Source: Campylobacter curvus (GTDB taxonomy: Bacteria; Campylobacterota; Campylobacteria; Campylobacterales; Campylobacteraceae). From it: DNA of 64,000 bases. The notes under the pieces are model-generated. The model had not been told where the DNA came from and ran no database searches. It saw nothing but the letters and a program-made list of their open reading frames with translations. Below are positions 30,103-39,585 of the stretch, piece by piece (position 1 is the first letter of the stretch; the number at the start of each line of letters is the position of its first letter). A program made the position numbers and the translations under genes. Location of the stretch: the NCBI RefSeq assembly GCF_013372125.1, contig NZ_CP053826.1, positions 1 to 64,000 of the forward strand. Reading direction: 5' to 3'.

Positions 30103-30327
30103 TTAAGCCCGCACCAGCTCTCTTGCGTCGTTAAAGCTAAAATTCGCTACGCGCGACCACAAAATATCACGCGACATCGGCGCAGGGCGCGACAGTATCT
30201 GCAAGTGTAAATTTGTCGGCAAGGCAAATTTAACGCCGCCCAAAATTTGGGCGAGCTACACCGCAAACTGTCTCGTGTGAGCATATAAATTTAACTCGCC
30301 AAAGCCCGCCCAAAGCGCAAATTCAGC
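30103..30327 (-). pseudogene. degenerate coding remnant downstream of an SDR gene
   Basis: Immediately after the TAG of the SDR gene the same frame stays open, apart from one further TAG, for 75 codons to TAA at 30103-30105. It reads as normal protein: EFALWAGFGELNLYAHTRQF, TAG, then LAQILGGVKFALPTN and DILWSRVANFSFNDARELVR. I recognise no family. The bases between 29990 and 30102 show no gene. The pattern suggests a C-terminal gene fragment left by deletion. Confidence 0.4.
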
Positions 30328-31071
30328 CTAAAATTCCTGCCTGCTCGGGCGTATCGTGATGTCGTTTATATCGATATCGGCTGGCTGCGAAACGGCAAAA
30401 ACGATAGCGCGAGCGACCGCGTCAGGAGTGATCTCGTTTGCAGCGTAAAACGCCTGTATGCCGGCCTTTGCCGCCTCGTCGCTAGAATGCTGCGCTAGCT
30501 CCGTAGCGATCGCGCCCGGATAGATCGTGCAGACGCGCACGTCGCCCTTGCTCTCAGCGCGCAAGCCCTCGGAGATCGTTTTGACCGCGAATTTCGTCGC
30601 GCTATACACTGTGCCGATACCGGAAGAGACTTTGAGCCCCGCGACGGAGGAGATGTTGATGATCTGTCCGCTTTTTTGCGCCTGCATGGTCGGCAGCACC
30701 GCCGCGATGCCGTAGAGCACGCCCTTTACGTTGATGTCGATCATCCGCTCCCACTCATCGACTTTGCACTTTGCCATCGGAGCCATCAGCATGACGCCCG
30801 CGTTATTTACGAGCACGTCTATACGGCCAAATTTCGCCTTCGCAGCGTCTGCGAGTGCCACCACATCGGCATTTTTGCTCACGTCCGTAGCCACCGCTAT
30901 CGCCTCGCTGCCAGCGGCTTTTATCTTCTCGACCAGCTTTTGCAGGCGATCCACTCTGCGCGCGGCTAGCACGAGCTTCGCGCCGTGTTTGGCAAGCTCT
31001 AACGCCGCCTCTTCACCGATACCACTACTTGCACCCGTGATGATCACGACCTTGTCTTTTATATTTTGCAT
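30328..31071 (-). CDS. short-chain dehydrogenase/reductase (intact copy)
   Basis: The 247-residue classical SDR has the cofactor motif TGASSGIG at residues 14-21. NNAGV is near 89, the catalytic serine is in NISSVAG near 140, and the YSATK active-site Tyr-Lys is near 155-159. Arg36-Arg37 after the second strand suggests NADP(H). Length is normal. Substrate unknown; related enzymes reduce 3-hydroxy acids or carbonyls. It is the only undamaged SDR of three in this island. AAGGAGCAAAC precedes the ATG. Confidence 0.9.
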   Translation of the reverse strand: MQNIKDKVVIITGASSGIGEEAALELAKHGAKLVLAARRVDRLQKLVEKIKAAGSEAIAVATDVSKNADVVALADAAKAKFGRIDVLVNNAGVMLMAPMAKCKVDEWERMIDINVKGVLYGIAAVLPTMQAQKSGQIINISSVAGLKVSSGIGTVYSATKFAVKTISEGLRAESKGDVRVCTIYPGAIATELAQHSSDEAAKAGIQAFYAANEITPDAVARAIVFAVSQPADIDINDITIRPSRQEF

Positions 31072-31179
31072 GTTTGCTCCTTAAATTTGAAGCTATGTTG
31101 ATTATACGCCAAAAGCGTAACCAAACGCTAAATTTGCTCCGCCAAGTTGCGAATTCTCAGGCGGCGCGCCGCAAGCCAC

Positions 31180-31926
31180 CTAACGATACTTTATCGCATA
31201 GCTAAATTTGGGCTCGCTCAGGCTAAACTCGAACGTGTTCCTATCGACGCTGCCTACGCATTTGTCGCTGTCATAAAGCTGCAATAAAAACTCAGCCATC
31301 TGCTCGCTTGAATGGTAATTTTTAAAGCTCGCGTCGTAGTCATAATCCACCGCGCCAAATTCCGTTTTCGTAGCCGTAGGCGCTAGTAGCTTCACGCGCA
31401 TTTTGGCGTCCTTATCCTGCGCCAGCTCGTGATAAAGCCCCTCGCTAAACGCCGATACGAAAAATTTGCTCGCGCAGTAGCTAACGGCGCCCGGCACGAT
31501 GGTATAGCCGCCGGCAGAGGAGATGTTTATGAGCGTGGCGGGCTCGCGCCTGTATCTTTGCACGAAGAGGTGCGAGAGTAGCGCCAGAGCCGTGACGTTT
31601 AGATTTAGCATCCCAGTGATCTTAGTTAGGTCGCGCTCGCCCACCGCTCCGTAATCGCCAAATCCGGCGTTGTTGATAAGCGCCTTTAGCTCATAGCCGT
31701 CCAGTCACTCCCAAAGCTGCGTGACGTTTTCTAGTCGCGAAAGGTCGCAGGTCTTTAAGGCGACGTCCAGATTCGGGGCGAAATTTAAAATTTCGGTTTT
31801 TAAATTTTCTAGCTTCTCGCCGCGCCTGGCGATTAGGATCAAATTTTCGCCTCTTTTTGCAAAAGCCTTTGCCGCCGCCGCTCCGATACCGCTACTAGCA
31901 CCCGTTATGGCTATATATTTTTTCAT
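31180..31926 (-). pseudogene. short-chain dehydrogenase, broken by an in-frame TGA
   Basis: The 248-codon frame encodes an SDR with TGASSGIGAAAAKAFAKRG at the N-terminus. After a TGA at 31705-31707 it continues as LDGYELKALINNAGFGDYG, then NISSAGGY and SYCASKFF, the expected central and catalytic motifs. The TGA lies between QLWE and LDGYE, where relatives usually have Arg, so CGA to TGA is the simplest event. The frame is otherwise intact and start and stop positions are normal. Confidence 0.88.
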
Positions 31927-32061
31927 TTTTTCTCCTTTGACACCCGACTTACGGGCTTTATTGACGCATATCCCGCGTGCAAAATGGCAAAAGGTATGAC
32001 GAATTTACACCGCTGACTCGCATCATCGCAGCCACTCTAAGCGCGGATAAATTTGCAAATT

Positions 32062-32520
32062 TTATTTATCCTTTTGCTCTTGCTCGTCCGCGAGCTTTAC
32101 AAAATTTTCGTATTCGTCTTGGCTTAGATGCTCCAGCCAGACGACGTTTCGCCCGTCCTTTTCAAAGGTTACGGCGATGTGCTCGCCGTCCTCGTCCAGC
32201 CCCGCTCCGTGCCAATGCTTCACATCGGGCGGGCAGAGCACCACGTCGCCTGCGCGCGCGATCTGCACCACGCCGCTAGCCGTACCGGTGTAAATTTTGC
32301 CCTTCGTGACGATTAGATTTTGCCCCGCCAGATGCGTATGCCACGCCGTTCGCACGCCCTTTGGGAAGCTTACGAGCGCTGCGCCCGCGTTTGCGTATGA
32401 CGTCGCACCAAAAAGCAGTGTCACGCGCGGCAGTCCGCCTGCAAAGATCTCGCTCGAGACCTTGTCATAGACCTTCAGCTTCTCTTTTTTCGTTAAAATT
32501 TGTTCCTTTTGATCGTTCAT
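32062..32520 (-). CDS. cupin-domain protein
   Basis: The 152-residue single-domain cupin has motif 1 (TAWHTHLAGQNLIVTKGK, with metal-binding His residues) and motif 2 (PPDVKHWHGA) in the expected order. Related proteins are often mis-named carboxymuconolactone decarboxylases and accompany aldo/keto reductases. I place the start at 32520 because AAAGGAGCAAAA directly precedes this ATG. A longer open frame to 32583 would translate part of the upstream repeat copy C. Substrate unknown. Confidence 0.85.
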   Translation of the reverse strand: MNDQKEQILTKKEKLKVYDKVSSEIFAGGLPRVTLLFGATSYANAGAALVSFPKGVRTAWHTHLAGQNLIVTKGKIYTGTASGVVQIARAGDVVLCPPDVKHWHGAGLDEDGEHIAVTFEKDGRNVVWLEHLSQDEYENFVKLADEQEQKDK

Positions 32521-32709
32521 TTTTGCTCCTTTGTTTTGGCTTTCTTTGACAAAATATCTGTTTTTTAAACTAGTGCTTCGCAAATCTTACTTGCTCCACA
32601 AAACACCGAACATGTAGCACGATTTTAGCGCTCACTTCGTTTCGCTGAAAATCGGCGGCGATAGTGTCGCTTCATAAGATTTGACTACGCCAGAATGCTT
32701 AAAATCTTA

Positions 32710-33455
32710 GGCTCAAGATAAGTTAAGCGGATTCTCTCTTATCAATTTCAACAGTTTCTGATATAAGTTTTCCTGTGTAGTTTTAGTATTATATCTAAAT
32801 TCACACTCCTTTAGATGAAGTAAAAAATTCTCTTTCTTGATGCCTTTAAATTTAGCTAGTCTATGTTTAGCGTATCCCCAGAAATTTTCTATGCCATTTA
32901 TATGGTTTTTACCATTAGCAAATTCATTTTTAGAGTGTTTTACTCTGTAGTGTGCCTTGGCTCCATAATCCACTAATCCATCATAGGCTTTCCAGCAATC
33001 AGAGTAAATTACACTCTCGTCTAATTCGCTAAATTCCGATAATATCGGTATTAGTTCATTTGCAGAGCAGTTTTTAACTATCTGGATATAAACTTTGCCG
33101 TCACGCTTTAGCATTCCGAATACCGGTGTTTTCTTTGCTGCACCTCTACCTCTTTTTCCTCTTGCTCTCTTGGCTCCGAAGTAGCTTTCATCAATCTCTA
33201 TCTCACCTGAGAACTTAGATATTTTTTCACACTCTTTAGACATCAAAACTCTAATGCTTTTTAAAATCTTATTAATGGAAATTCTAGAAATCCCGGTTAA
33301 ATTTGCTATTTTAGTAGCCTCCATATCCTCTGCAAAATACTTGAGAATTTCTCTAAATTTCTTCTCTGAAATTCGGGAACGATAGATATACTTATTTTTC
33401 ATCGACGGGATCATAGTTAAAAACTCCTTTGAAAGTTTTTAACTTATCTTGAGCC
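32710..33455 (-). mobile_element. intact IS1595-family insertion sequence (746 bp)
   Basis: The ends are perfect 17-bp inverted repeats, GGCTCAAGATAAGTTAA at 32710-32726 and its complement at 33439-33455. An exact 8-bp direct repeat AAATCTTA flanks it (32702-32709 and 33456-33463), the duplication size known for IS1595 elements. It holds one complete transposase gene. Undamaged ends, duplication and gene point to a recent insertion. Lower GC than the island supports a foreign source. Confidence 0.95.
32713..33414 (-). CDS. IS1595-family (ISXO2-like) transposase
   Basis: The 233-residue transposase has an N-terminal helix-turn-helix (about 15-60; MEATKIANLTGISRISINKI). The ISXO2-like catalytic domain follows, with first Asp in EIDESYFGAKR near 74, then KTPVFGMLKRDGKVY, second Asp in VIYSDCWKAY and the third acidic region HINGIENFWGYAKHRL. 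It lacks the longer zinc-ribbon N-terminus of some subgroups, resembling the IS1016 group. An AAAGGAG sits about 9-16 bases upstream of the ATG. The gene nearly fills the element. Confidence 0.93.
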   Translation of the reverse strand: MIPSMKNKYIYRSRISEKKFREILKYFAEDMEATKIANLTGISRISINKILKSIRVLMSKECEKISKFSGEIEIDESYFGAKRARGKRGRGAAKKTPVFGMLKRDGKVYIQIVKNCSANELIPILSEFSELDESVIYSDCWKAYDGLVDYGAKAHYRVKHSKNEFANGKNHINGIENFWGYAKHRLAKFKGIKKENFLLHLKECEFRYNTKTTQENLYQKLLKLIRENPLNLS

Positions 33456-33616
33456 AAATCTTAAAACTAGCACCCTACTGAAATAAAGCCTTATTTTAGC
33501 CACCCACCAAATTCGGCAGCTGCCTATCTTTGCGGTATTTGCGCGTCAGACGGCAAATTTAAGCTATAAATTTAAGCGACACCTGTTGGTTTCATAAAAA
33601 CTTAGCGCCGCTGAAT

Positions 33617-34506
33617 TTAACGCCTATCAAACGCACTGCCCGCTGAGTCAGCAAAATCCATCGCAGCGCCTGCAAATTCGCGCGTCGCGTCCATATCGGC
33701 TTTGACCGCTTCAAGCTTATTTTGAGCGGATCTAAACGCTGCGCCGCCCATAAATAGGCTAAACGGAGGCTTTGGCATGCGCGAAATTTTATACATCACC
33801 TCTCCAAAGCGCTGCGGATCGCCCGCCTGCTTGCCGTTGTAGTTTCTCACGCCCTCCTCAAACGCCTTGCGCCGCTCGTCGTAGCACTCTATCCTGCCGC
33901 CGCTTAAACTCGCGCTTGCGCCTGCAAATTCCGTCCGAAAGCCCGCCGGCATCACGTTTATCACGGCGATGCCAAAGGGCTCCAGATCGAGCGCCAGTCC
34001 CTCGCTCAGCGCCGAGACGGCGAATTTGCTCATGTCGAGCTGCCCGAGACGCGAAAGCCACCTATCGAGCTTAGATTAAAAATTCTAGCTCTGATCTCGC
34101 CTGCCTTGCCGCCCTCTTTTACCGCCTGCGGACGCATGATTTTTAGCGCCTTTTGCACGATGAGGTAGGGCGCGAAGACGTTGGTTTCAAACTGCCGCCT
34201 AAGTTTGCTCAAGCTAGTCTCCTCGACAAAGCCCAAAAGCCCGTAGCCGGCGTTATTTACGAGATTATCGAGGCGAGTAAATTTCCTTTTGACGGCGGCC
34301 AAATTCGCTTCGATATTCGCTTCTAAATTTTCACCGAATTTTAGCTCCAAAGGCAAGAAATTTTCGCTCTCGCCGTCCATTTTTTGGACGAATTTCTCCA
34401 GATCCCTAGATGTCGCCGCGACCCGCTCACCGCGCTTTAAAAGCTCCTTTACGAGCGCCAACCCCAGCCCTCCGCTACCAGCCGTGATATACCAAACTTG
34501 AGACAT
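33617..34506 (-). pseudogene. short-chain dehydrogenase, broken by a frameshift
   Basis: The N-terminal part (34506 down to about 34030) encodes an SDR with VWYITAGSGGLGLALVKELL, then LDNLVNNAGYG and FNLSSIGGFRVSGSST, ending in TGA. The next frame continues at once with MSKFAVSALSEGLALDLEPFG and a normal SDR C-terminus. Relatives have a YCxSKFAV active-site Tyr-Lys motif here. The tyrosine is lost, and a short deletion whose size is not a multiple of three (about 7 bases) explains the break at 34030-34035. Both halves lack function alone. Confidence 0.88.
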
Positions 34507-34547
34507 TTTTTATCCTTTCTAAAATTTTAAACCGATTTCAGCCAAAT

Positions 34548-35027
34548 TTACGCTAAATTCAGGCTCTCGACCCACTTTCTTATCTGCGCTCTGGACTCGC
34601 CGAAATTTATCCTGCGACCCTGTAGGAATTTCGCATTCGGCGCCGAGACTGCCATGTCCTTGCCGCTTTTGCCTATATCGCTGCCCCCGCTCGTGCAAAA
34701 AGGCACTATAGTTTTGCCCGTCAGATCGTGCGCCTCGAGGAAGGTATTTACGATGTGCGGCGCCGTGTACCACCAAACGGGAAATCCTACGAATATCACG
34801 TCAAATTCCGCGATATTTTCGCATTTTGCGGCGATTTGCGGACGCGAGGCTTTATCCGCCATCTCTACGCTCGAGCGCGACCCCGCGTTCGTCCAGTCAA
34901 GATCCGCCGCGCTGTATGGCTCAAGCGGCGCTATCTCAAAAACCTGCGCGCCCAAAACCTCCGCCAAAGTAAGCGCGACCTGCCTAGTTATGCCACTAGC
35001 TGAAAAATATGCTACTAATGCTTTCAT
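34548..35027 (-). CDS. flavodoxin-like FMN protein
   Basis: The 159-residue flavodoxin-fold protein starts with the FMN phosphate loop YFSASGITRQVA (residues 7-18). It contains FDVIFVGFPVWWYTAPHIVNTFLE, the aromatic FMN-stacking loop, and TIVPFCTSGGSDIGKSG near 106-122. This subtype usually serves as an electron carrier or NAD(P)H-linked reductase partner in oxidoreductase clusters. AAGGAGCAAAA precedes the ATG. It is apparently undamaged. Confidence 0.88.
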   Translation of the reverse strand: MKALVAYFSASGITRQVALTLAEVLGAQVFEIAPLEPYSAADLDWTNAGSRSSVEMADKASRPQIAAKCENIAEFDVIFVGFPVWWYTAPHIVNTFLEAHDLTGKTIVPFCTSGGSDIGKSGKDMAVSAPNAKFLQGRRINFGESRAQIRKWVESLNLA

Positions 35028-35067
35028 TTTTGCTCCTTTGATTTTATATTTGCCACGCCCGCAAAAT

Positions 35068-35658
35068 TTACCTTGCTGGCTTATTTATCCCGATGCTATC
35101 GCGTATGCCGAAATTTTCAAATACGCAACGCGCAACTAAATTCGCTATCGATCTGCGCGAAATTTTGGCGTCCGGATTTTTGAAACGCTCCTTTTTGTTC
35201 TAGCTCGTGGTCTCATAGTCTATCTCGTCTGCGCCGGAAAACCACTGCGGGCGGATGATCGTGTAATCAAGCCCCGAGCCCTCGATGATGGCGGCTGAGT
35301 TTACGTATCCGCTTGGCGGCATAGACCCGCGTCCCGCCTCGCCGTAAATGCCGTAGCTGCTGATCCAAACGAGCCTTTTTACGCCCTTTGCACCCATCGC
35401 GGCGACCAGCATTCGCGCCATCGCTTCCAGCTCTCCCGCGAGCCCAGCATAGACGGCATCTACGCCATCAAGCGCGTCTTTTAGCGCGCCCTCGTCTAGC
35501 ACATCGCCCTTTATGACCTCTACACGGTCACTTTTAAATTTCTCCACCTTCGCGGGGTTTCGCACGTAAAGCATTAGCTTCACGCTCTGCTCTTTTAAAA
35601 GCTCGTCTATGACGTATCTGCCAAGACTGCCAGTCGCGCCCAAAATCAAAATTTTCAT
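35068..35658 (-). pseudogene. NAD(P)H-binding (NmrA/SDR-like) protein, broken by an in-frame TAG
   Basis: Codons 1-152 give an atypical SDR: ILILGATGSLGRYVIDELL at the N-terminus, then RLVWISSYGIYGEAGRG and YTIIRPQWFSGADEIDYETTS. A TAG at 35200-35202 stops translation. The frame then continues as NKKERFKNPDAKISRRSIAN and IRDSIGINKPAR to TAA at 35068-35070, the expected C-terminus of about 197 residues. Relatives have Gln-Lys-Gly-Glu just after the ETT motif, so CAG to TAG is likely. The truncated 152-residue protein could still fold in part. Confidence 0.85.
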
Positions 35659-35681
35659 ATTTTCATCTCCTTTATCGCGAT

Positions 35682-36827
35682 TTATTTTGCTAGCTCGAAA
35701 ATCTCTGTTATCGCCTCTTTCGTATAAATCTCACTCATGCCCCAGTCCTTTGCGTTTGTGTAGGCGACCGCGATGACGTCGTTTAGGACGCTGCCTTTTA
35801 TGTTTAGCTGACTAAGCCTGGTCGGAGTGCCGATCCTATCAAACCACGCCTCAAGCGCCGTGATGCCCTCGTCTGCGCCCTTAAGGCCAAAAATTTCACG
35901 CGCAAAGCGCTCGAACTGAGCTAAATTCCTGCCCTTATACCACTTCATCCAAGCGGGCATCACGACCGATAGCCCCGCTCCGTGTGCACAGTCTGTCACC
36001 GCGCTCATAGCGTGCTCGATCATGTGATTTGGATAGCTAAAGCCGCCCGTGCCGACGTAGGTCAGGCCGTTTAGCGCCATCGTCGCAGCCCAGGCAAATT
36101 CAGCCCTAGTATCGTAATCATCGGGATTTGCGAGCAAAATTTCAGTCGTTTTGATGACGGCTTTGATGTTGGCCTCGACGTATGAGCTGATGAGTCCCGG
36201 CTGGACGTTCGCGGTGAAATAGCCCTCTATGCTGTGCGCAATGATGTCGCTCGCCGAATACACTAGATATTCGCGGCTGACGCTAGCTTGCAGCTCGGGG
36301 TCGATGACCGAGACCTTCGGGTATAGCACGCGACCGTCTATGGCGTATTTCTGGCGAGTCTCTTCTCTCGTCACGACAGCACCGCTGTTCATCTCACTGC
36401 CAGTCGCGGCTAATGTAATGATGTCAAAGATCTTTAGTGCCAGGCTCGGGCTCTTGCCTGTAAAAAAGTCCCAAACGTCGCCGTCATAGCAGGCTCCCGC
36501 TGCGACCGCCTTGGCACTGTCTAGCACCGAGCCGCCGCCGATAGCCAGCACGCTGTCAGCGCCAAAATCCTTAGCGATCTTGATAGCTTCTTTTATCTTG
36601 CTCAGCACGGGGTTGCTTTTCACGCCACCACACTGGGTAAATTCTATGCCGTTTCGCCTCAGGCTGTCTGTCGCCGTGTCGAAAAGTCCGCTTTTTTTCA
36701 CGCGTTCGCTACCGTAGATGATGATCGCTTTTTTAGCGCCGAAATCTTTCATATATGAGCCGATATTTCGCTCTTTGCCTTTGCCAAATTCGATACGAGT
36801 GGGATTACAGAAACTAAAATCTTGCAT
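35682..36827 (-). CDS. iron-containing alcohol dehydrogenase
   Basis: The 381-residue group III alcohol dehydrogenase resembles YqhD and butanol dehydrogenases. It has the NAD(P) site GGGSVLDSAKAVAAG near 95-109. The metal-binding region includes SASDIIAHSIEGYF (Asp and His ligands), then YPNHMIEHAMSAVTDCAHGAGL with the two further histidines. Substrate aldehyde is unknown. AAAGGAGAAAGC precedes the ATG. It is the upstream end of the oxidoreductase island and appears intact. Confidence 0.93.
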   Translation of the reverse strand: MQDFSFCNPTRIEFGKGKERNIGSYMKDFGAKKAIIIYGSERVKKSGLFDTATDSLRRNGIEFTQCGGVKSNPVLSKIKEAIKIAKDFGADSVLAIGGGSVLDSAKAVAAGACYDGDVWDFFTGKSPSLALKIFDIITLAATGSEMNSGAVVTREETRQKYAIDGRVLYPKVSVIDPELQASVSREYLVYSASDIIAHSIEGYFTANVQPGLISSYVEANIKAVIKTTEILLANPDDYDTRAEFAWAATMALNGLTYVGTGGFSYPNHMIEHAMSAVTDCAHGAGLSVVMPAWMKWYKGRNLAQFERFAREIFGLKGADEGITALEAWFDRIGTPTRLSQLNIKGSVLNDVIAVAYTNAKDWGMSEIYTKEAITEIFELAK

Positions 36828-36997
36828 GCTTTCTCCTTTGAAATTTTAAAAATTATAGCCCTTTAAAAGCAAACGGCGATAGATAGATACTCCAAAATCC
36901 TTGCCTGATCCTACAAATTTTAAAATTTTTGGAAATTTTCGCTTGGTTGCTCGCGCTGTTTGTGCCTGTGCTAGGGTGCTCATGTAATGAGTAAGAT

Positions 36998-37240
36998 GGC
37001 TCTGTTTTAAAAAGTGTTGATACCTTTAAGCAAACGCTTCGTAAATCTTATTTACTCCAGGAGAGACCTGGCACGGACGCGAACAGCGTTTGTGCGGGAG
37101 CGAGTAGTCGAACGTGTAGCACGATTTACGCGGTCAGCTACCGCTTCCCTGTAAATCGGCGGCGATAGCGTTGCTACATAAGATTTGACTACACCAGAAC
37201 GTTTAAAATTTTAAAAATAAACCCTTTTCAAAACAGAGTC
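36998..37240 (+). repeat. dispersed MITE-like repeat, copy D (most complete)
   Basis: The 243-bp element has inverted ends: GGCTCTGTTTTAAAAAG at the left, and at the right CTTTTCAAAACAGAGTC, the near-complement. Internal blocks are shared with copies A, B, C and F. It has no open reading frame of note. It lies in the 535-base space between the alcohol dehydrogenase and cooS; the flanks of that space hold only AT-rich sequence. No convincing target duplication is seen. Confidence 0.75.
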
Positions 37241-37362
37241 AAATATTTGCGAAGCGCTTACGATAGAGTATTGATTTTACTGAATAAAATTGATAGTGGT
37301 GTGAAATTTCGCAGTATTTGAGGGCTAGCCCCGGACACCGTCAATCCAGAGCTAAATTTGGC

Positions 37363-39393
37363 CTAGTCCCAGCCTAGAGCTTCGCGTTTGGCTTTCAAAT
37401 CAGCCACGAGCCCTTCGGCAAGTGCGTTGTGATCGACATTTACGACCATTTTTGAGCCGAGTATCGGCAGCGTGCCGTTTGCCATAAATTCTTTCACCGC
37501 CTGCGAGCCCTCTACCGGAGCTTGCACGCTGTGATAAGACGAGATGCCAAGTAGCCTAAAAGCAAGTGCGGCGTCTATGCCCTTTTCGTTCGACCACTCG
37601 GGACTCGTGAAAGCATATGGCAGGTCTTTGATCTTTACGCCAAGCTTTGCCGAAAGGGCGTTGAACATACCGCTGGCGCGCGCGTTATCCAGGCATTCGC
37701 CCATGTGCCAGATCGGCGGGATATTATAAGGCTCTAAAAATTCTCTCAGCCCGTCACCGCAAAATTTCAGCGCACCGGCGTTGCAAAAGCCAAGCTTTAA
37801 AAGCGGGAACGACGCACAGCCGTTGGTCATGATAAGGACGTTGTTTTTTAGCAAAATTTGCGCGACTTCGACGACGGCTTTTTCATAGACGATGCGAGGG
37901 TTCGAGCAGCCCACGAGATTTACGAGGCCTAAAATTTTGCCGCTTTTGAGTGCCTCTGCTATCTGCTCCAGTCCGCCGAAAATTTTATTGACGTTTTCGA
38001 CTGAAAAGCCCATTTTAGCCTCGACCGAGTATATCGGGATCTTGACCGGCACGCCGCGGCGAGCCTCAAAGCTCTTGATAGCGCGGTTTAAAATTTTCTC
38101 GGCTATCGCGTGGATGTCGGCTAAATTCGAGTGATGATGATCAAATCCGTAATGCTCCGCCCCAGGCAGTCTGCCCGAGTCGCTTGTCGTTACGACCGTG
38201 GTTTTGAAGCACTGCGCGACCTCCATGATAGACGGGAATACATCCTGCACGTCCGCGATCCAAAGATCGATCGCCCCCGTGCCCATGACTAGCTCCGAGC
38301 CCACGGCGTTTGAAAGCGGGATGACGCCGTCGTAGCGATACATCGCCGATAGTCCGCTACAGCAAATGCCGTAAAACTGGATGCCAAGTGCGCCTTTTGA
38401 CCTCGCCAGCTCCTGAAATTTCTCGCTTTTACCAAGCTTTACGATGACGCTTACTAATAGCGGCGAGTGGCCGTGCACGGCGATATTTACAAAGCCTTTC
38501 TTGATCGCGCCTAAATTTATCTGCGCGTCGTTTAGCTTTGGCAAGCCGTAAAGGCAGTCCATCGCGATCGACGTGCCTAGCGTGCTCGACCACGCAAACG
38601 CTACTCCCGTGCGCAAAAACTGCTTCATGATGTTTCGCCAGTCGCCGTCCGTGCCCGTAGTCGTGCGGTGCAGGCTCTCAAAGACCTCGTGATAGACGCC
38701 AACAGGTAGCAAGTCAAGCTCTCGCCACACCTCTTGACGCTCTTTTGGAGCGAATTTCTCTATCGTTTTGTGAGTAGCAGGCACCGTGCGCGAGAGATCT
38801 TCTAGCAAGATATCAGCTATCTGGCCGGCCAGCTCTTTTACCGTCTTGCCCTCGCTCTCAAGCCCGAAAGTCGCCGCCACGGCTAAAATTTTCTCTTCGC
38901 CCTCGATCGGCAGGTCCAGCTTGCCCTCGGCGGCGTATTTTAGCGCCAGCATTGTCTCTCTGCCTCTGGCTCCATGCGCCGCAGCACCCGCAGCTACGTG
39001 TCTGAGTAAATTTCTCGAAACTATCGTATCCGCTGTCGCACCGCATATGCCGCGCGTGGCTTTGGCGGTTATCTTGCACGGCCCCATGAAGCAGTTTTTA
39101 CAGCAAATGCCCGCCATGCCGAAGGTGCATTGAGGTTTTTGCTTGTCAAATCTGTCAAAAACGGTCTCGATCCCGGCCTCTTGCATGTTAAGGAGCATTT
39201 CACGCACGGCTGGGTCCGGGGTTTGTTCGATGACGGTCTTTTTGTCGGGGAAGGTCTTTTTGTAAAGATTGATCGCGTGGTTGTAGTCGGTAAATTCCAC
39301 GCCGTCCTCGTATGGATAAACTCCATTTTCGTTTGGTTCTAAAGCCCCGTATTTCTGGACTTTGATGCCTAAAATTTCGTCATTGTTTTGCAT
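37363..39393 (-). CDS. cooS: anaerobic (nickel) carbon-monoxide dehydrogenase catalytic subunit
   Basis: CooS oxidises CO to CO2 with a NiFe4S4 C-cluster. The 676-residue protein has the N-terminal cluster cysteines C89, C97, C98, C101, C106 and C117 (CTFGMAGICCKNCFMGPCK, then GICGAT). C-cluster regions are VHGHSPLLVS (His), GICCSG, LVNLVGCSNPR, MTNGCASFPLLKLGFC and HMGECLDNAR. An N-terminal extension of about 40 residues precedes the usual start. No CooC nickel-insertion ATPase, CooF ferredoxin or acetyl-CoA synthase gene is in the window. AAAAGGAGCGAAAT precedes the ATG. The gene is monocistronic and divergent from an ABC transporter. Confidence 0.95.
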   Translation of the reverse strand: MQNNDEILGIKVQKYGALEPNENGVYPYEDGVEFTDYNHAINLYKKTFPDKKTVIEQTPDPAVREMLLNMQEAGIETVFDRFDKQKPQCTFGMAGICCKNCFMGPCKITAKATRGICGATADTIVSRNLLRHVAAGAAAHGARGRETMLALKYAAEGKLDLPIEGEEKILAVAATFGLESEGKTVKELAGQIADILLEDLSRTVPATHKTIEKFAPKERQEVWRELDLLPVGVYHEVFESLHRTTTGTDGDWRNIMKQFLRTGVAFAWSSTLGTSIAMDCLYGLPKLNDAQINLGAIKKGFVNIAVHGHSPLLVSVIVKLGKSEKFQELARSKGALGIQFYGICCSGLSAMYRYDGVIPLSNAVGSELVMGTGAIDLWIADVQDVFPSIMEVAQCFKTTVVTTSDSGRLPGAEHYGFDHHHSNLADIHAIAEKILNRAIKSFEARRGVPVKIPIYSVEAKMGFSVENVNKIFGGLEQIAEALKSGKILGLVNLVGCSNPRIVYEKAVVEVAQILLKNNVLIMTNGCASFPLLKLGFCNAGALKFCGDGLREFLEPYNIPPIWHMGECLDNARASGMFNALSAKLGVKIKDLPYAFTSPEWSNEKGIDAALAFRLLGISSYHSVQAPVEGSQAVKEFMANGTLPILGSKMVVNVDHNALAEGLVADLKAKREALGWD

Positions 39394-39550
39394 AATTTCG
39401 CTCCTTTTATGCTGATAAATTTACATTATTTTTACAATGTGGAGCGAATTATATCATTATTTTTTCGCAAAAATACTTGCTTTATGATAAGAAATCGAAA
39501 TTTTATATCGCTGTATCGTAAATTTTATGTAAAAATTTAATCTCGCTCGC

Positions 39551-39556
39551 TATAAT
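39551..39556 (+). promoter_or_regulatory. sigma-70 -10 element of the ABC transporter operon
   Basis: TATAAT in CGCTATAATCACAC lies 30 bases upstream of the ATG at 39586, within the divergent cooS/ABC spacer. Confidence 0.6.
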
Positions 39557-39585
39557 CACACATTTTAAATTTAGGACGAGAGTTG

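Larger units (their letters stand above)
32558..33490 (+). repeat. dispersed MITE-like repeat, copy C (interrupted by the IS)
   Basis: CTTCGCAAATCTTACTTGCTCC and AACATGTAGCACGATTTTAG followed by AATCGGCGGCGATAGTGTCG and CTTCATAAGATTTGACTACG match copies D and F. The element runs from about 32558 to 32709, is interrupted by the insertion sequence at 32710-33455, and resumes for about 25 bases after the target duplication. Its left end appears shortened compared with D. Confidence 0.65.

Noticed and set aside
32521-32583. The 21-codon upstream extension of the cupin gene.
   Set aside because: It translates part of repeat copy C, while an ideal ribosome-binding site precedes the ATG at 32520.
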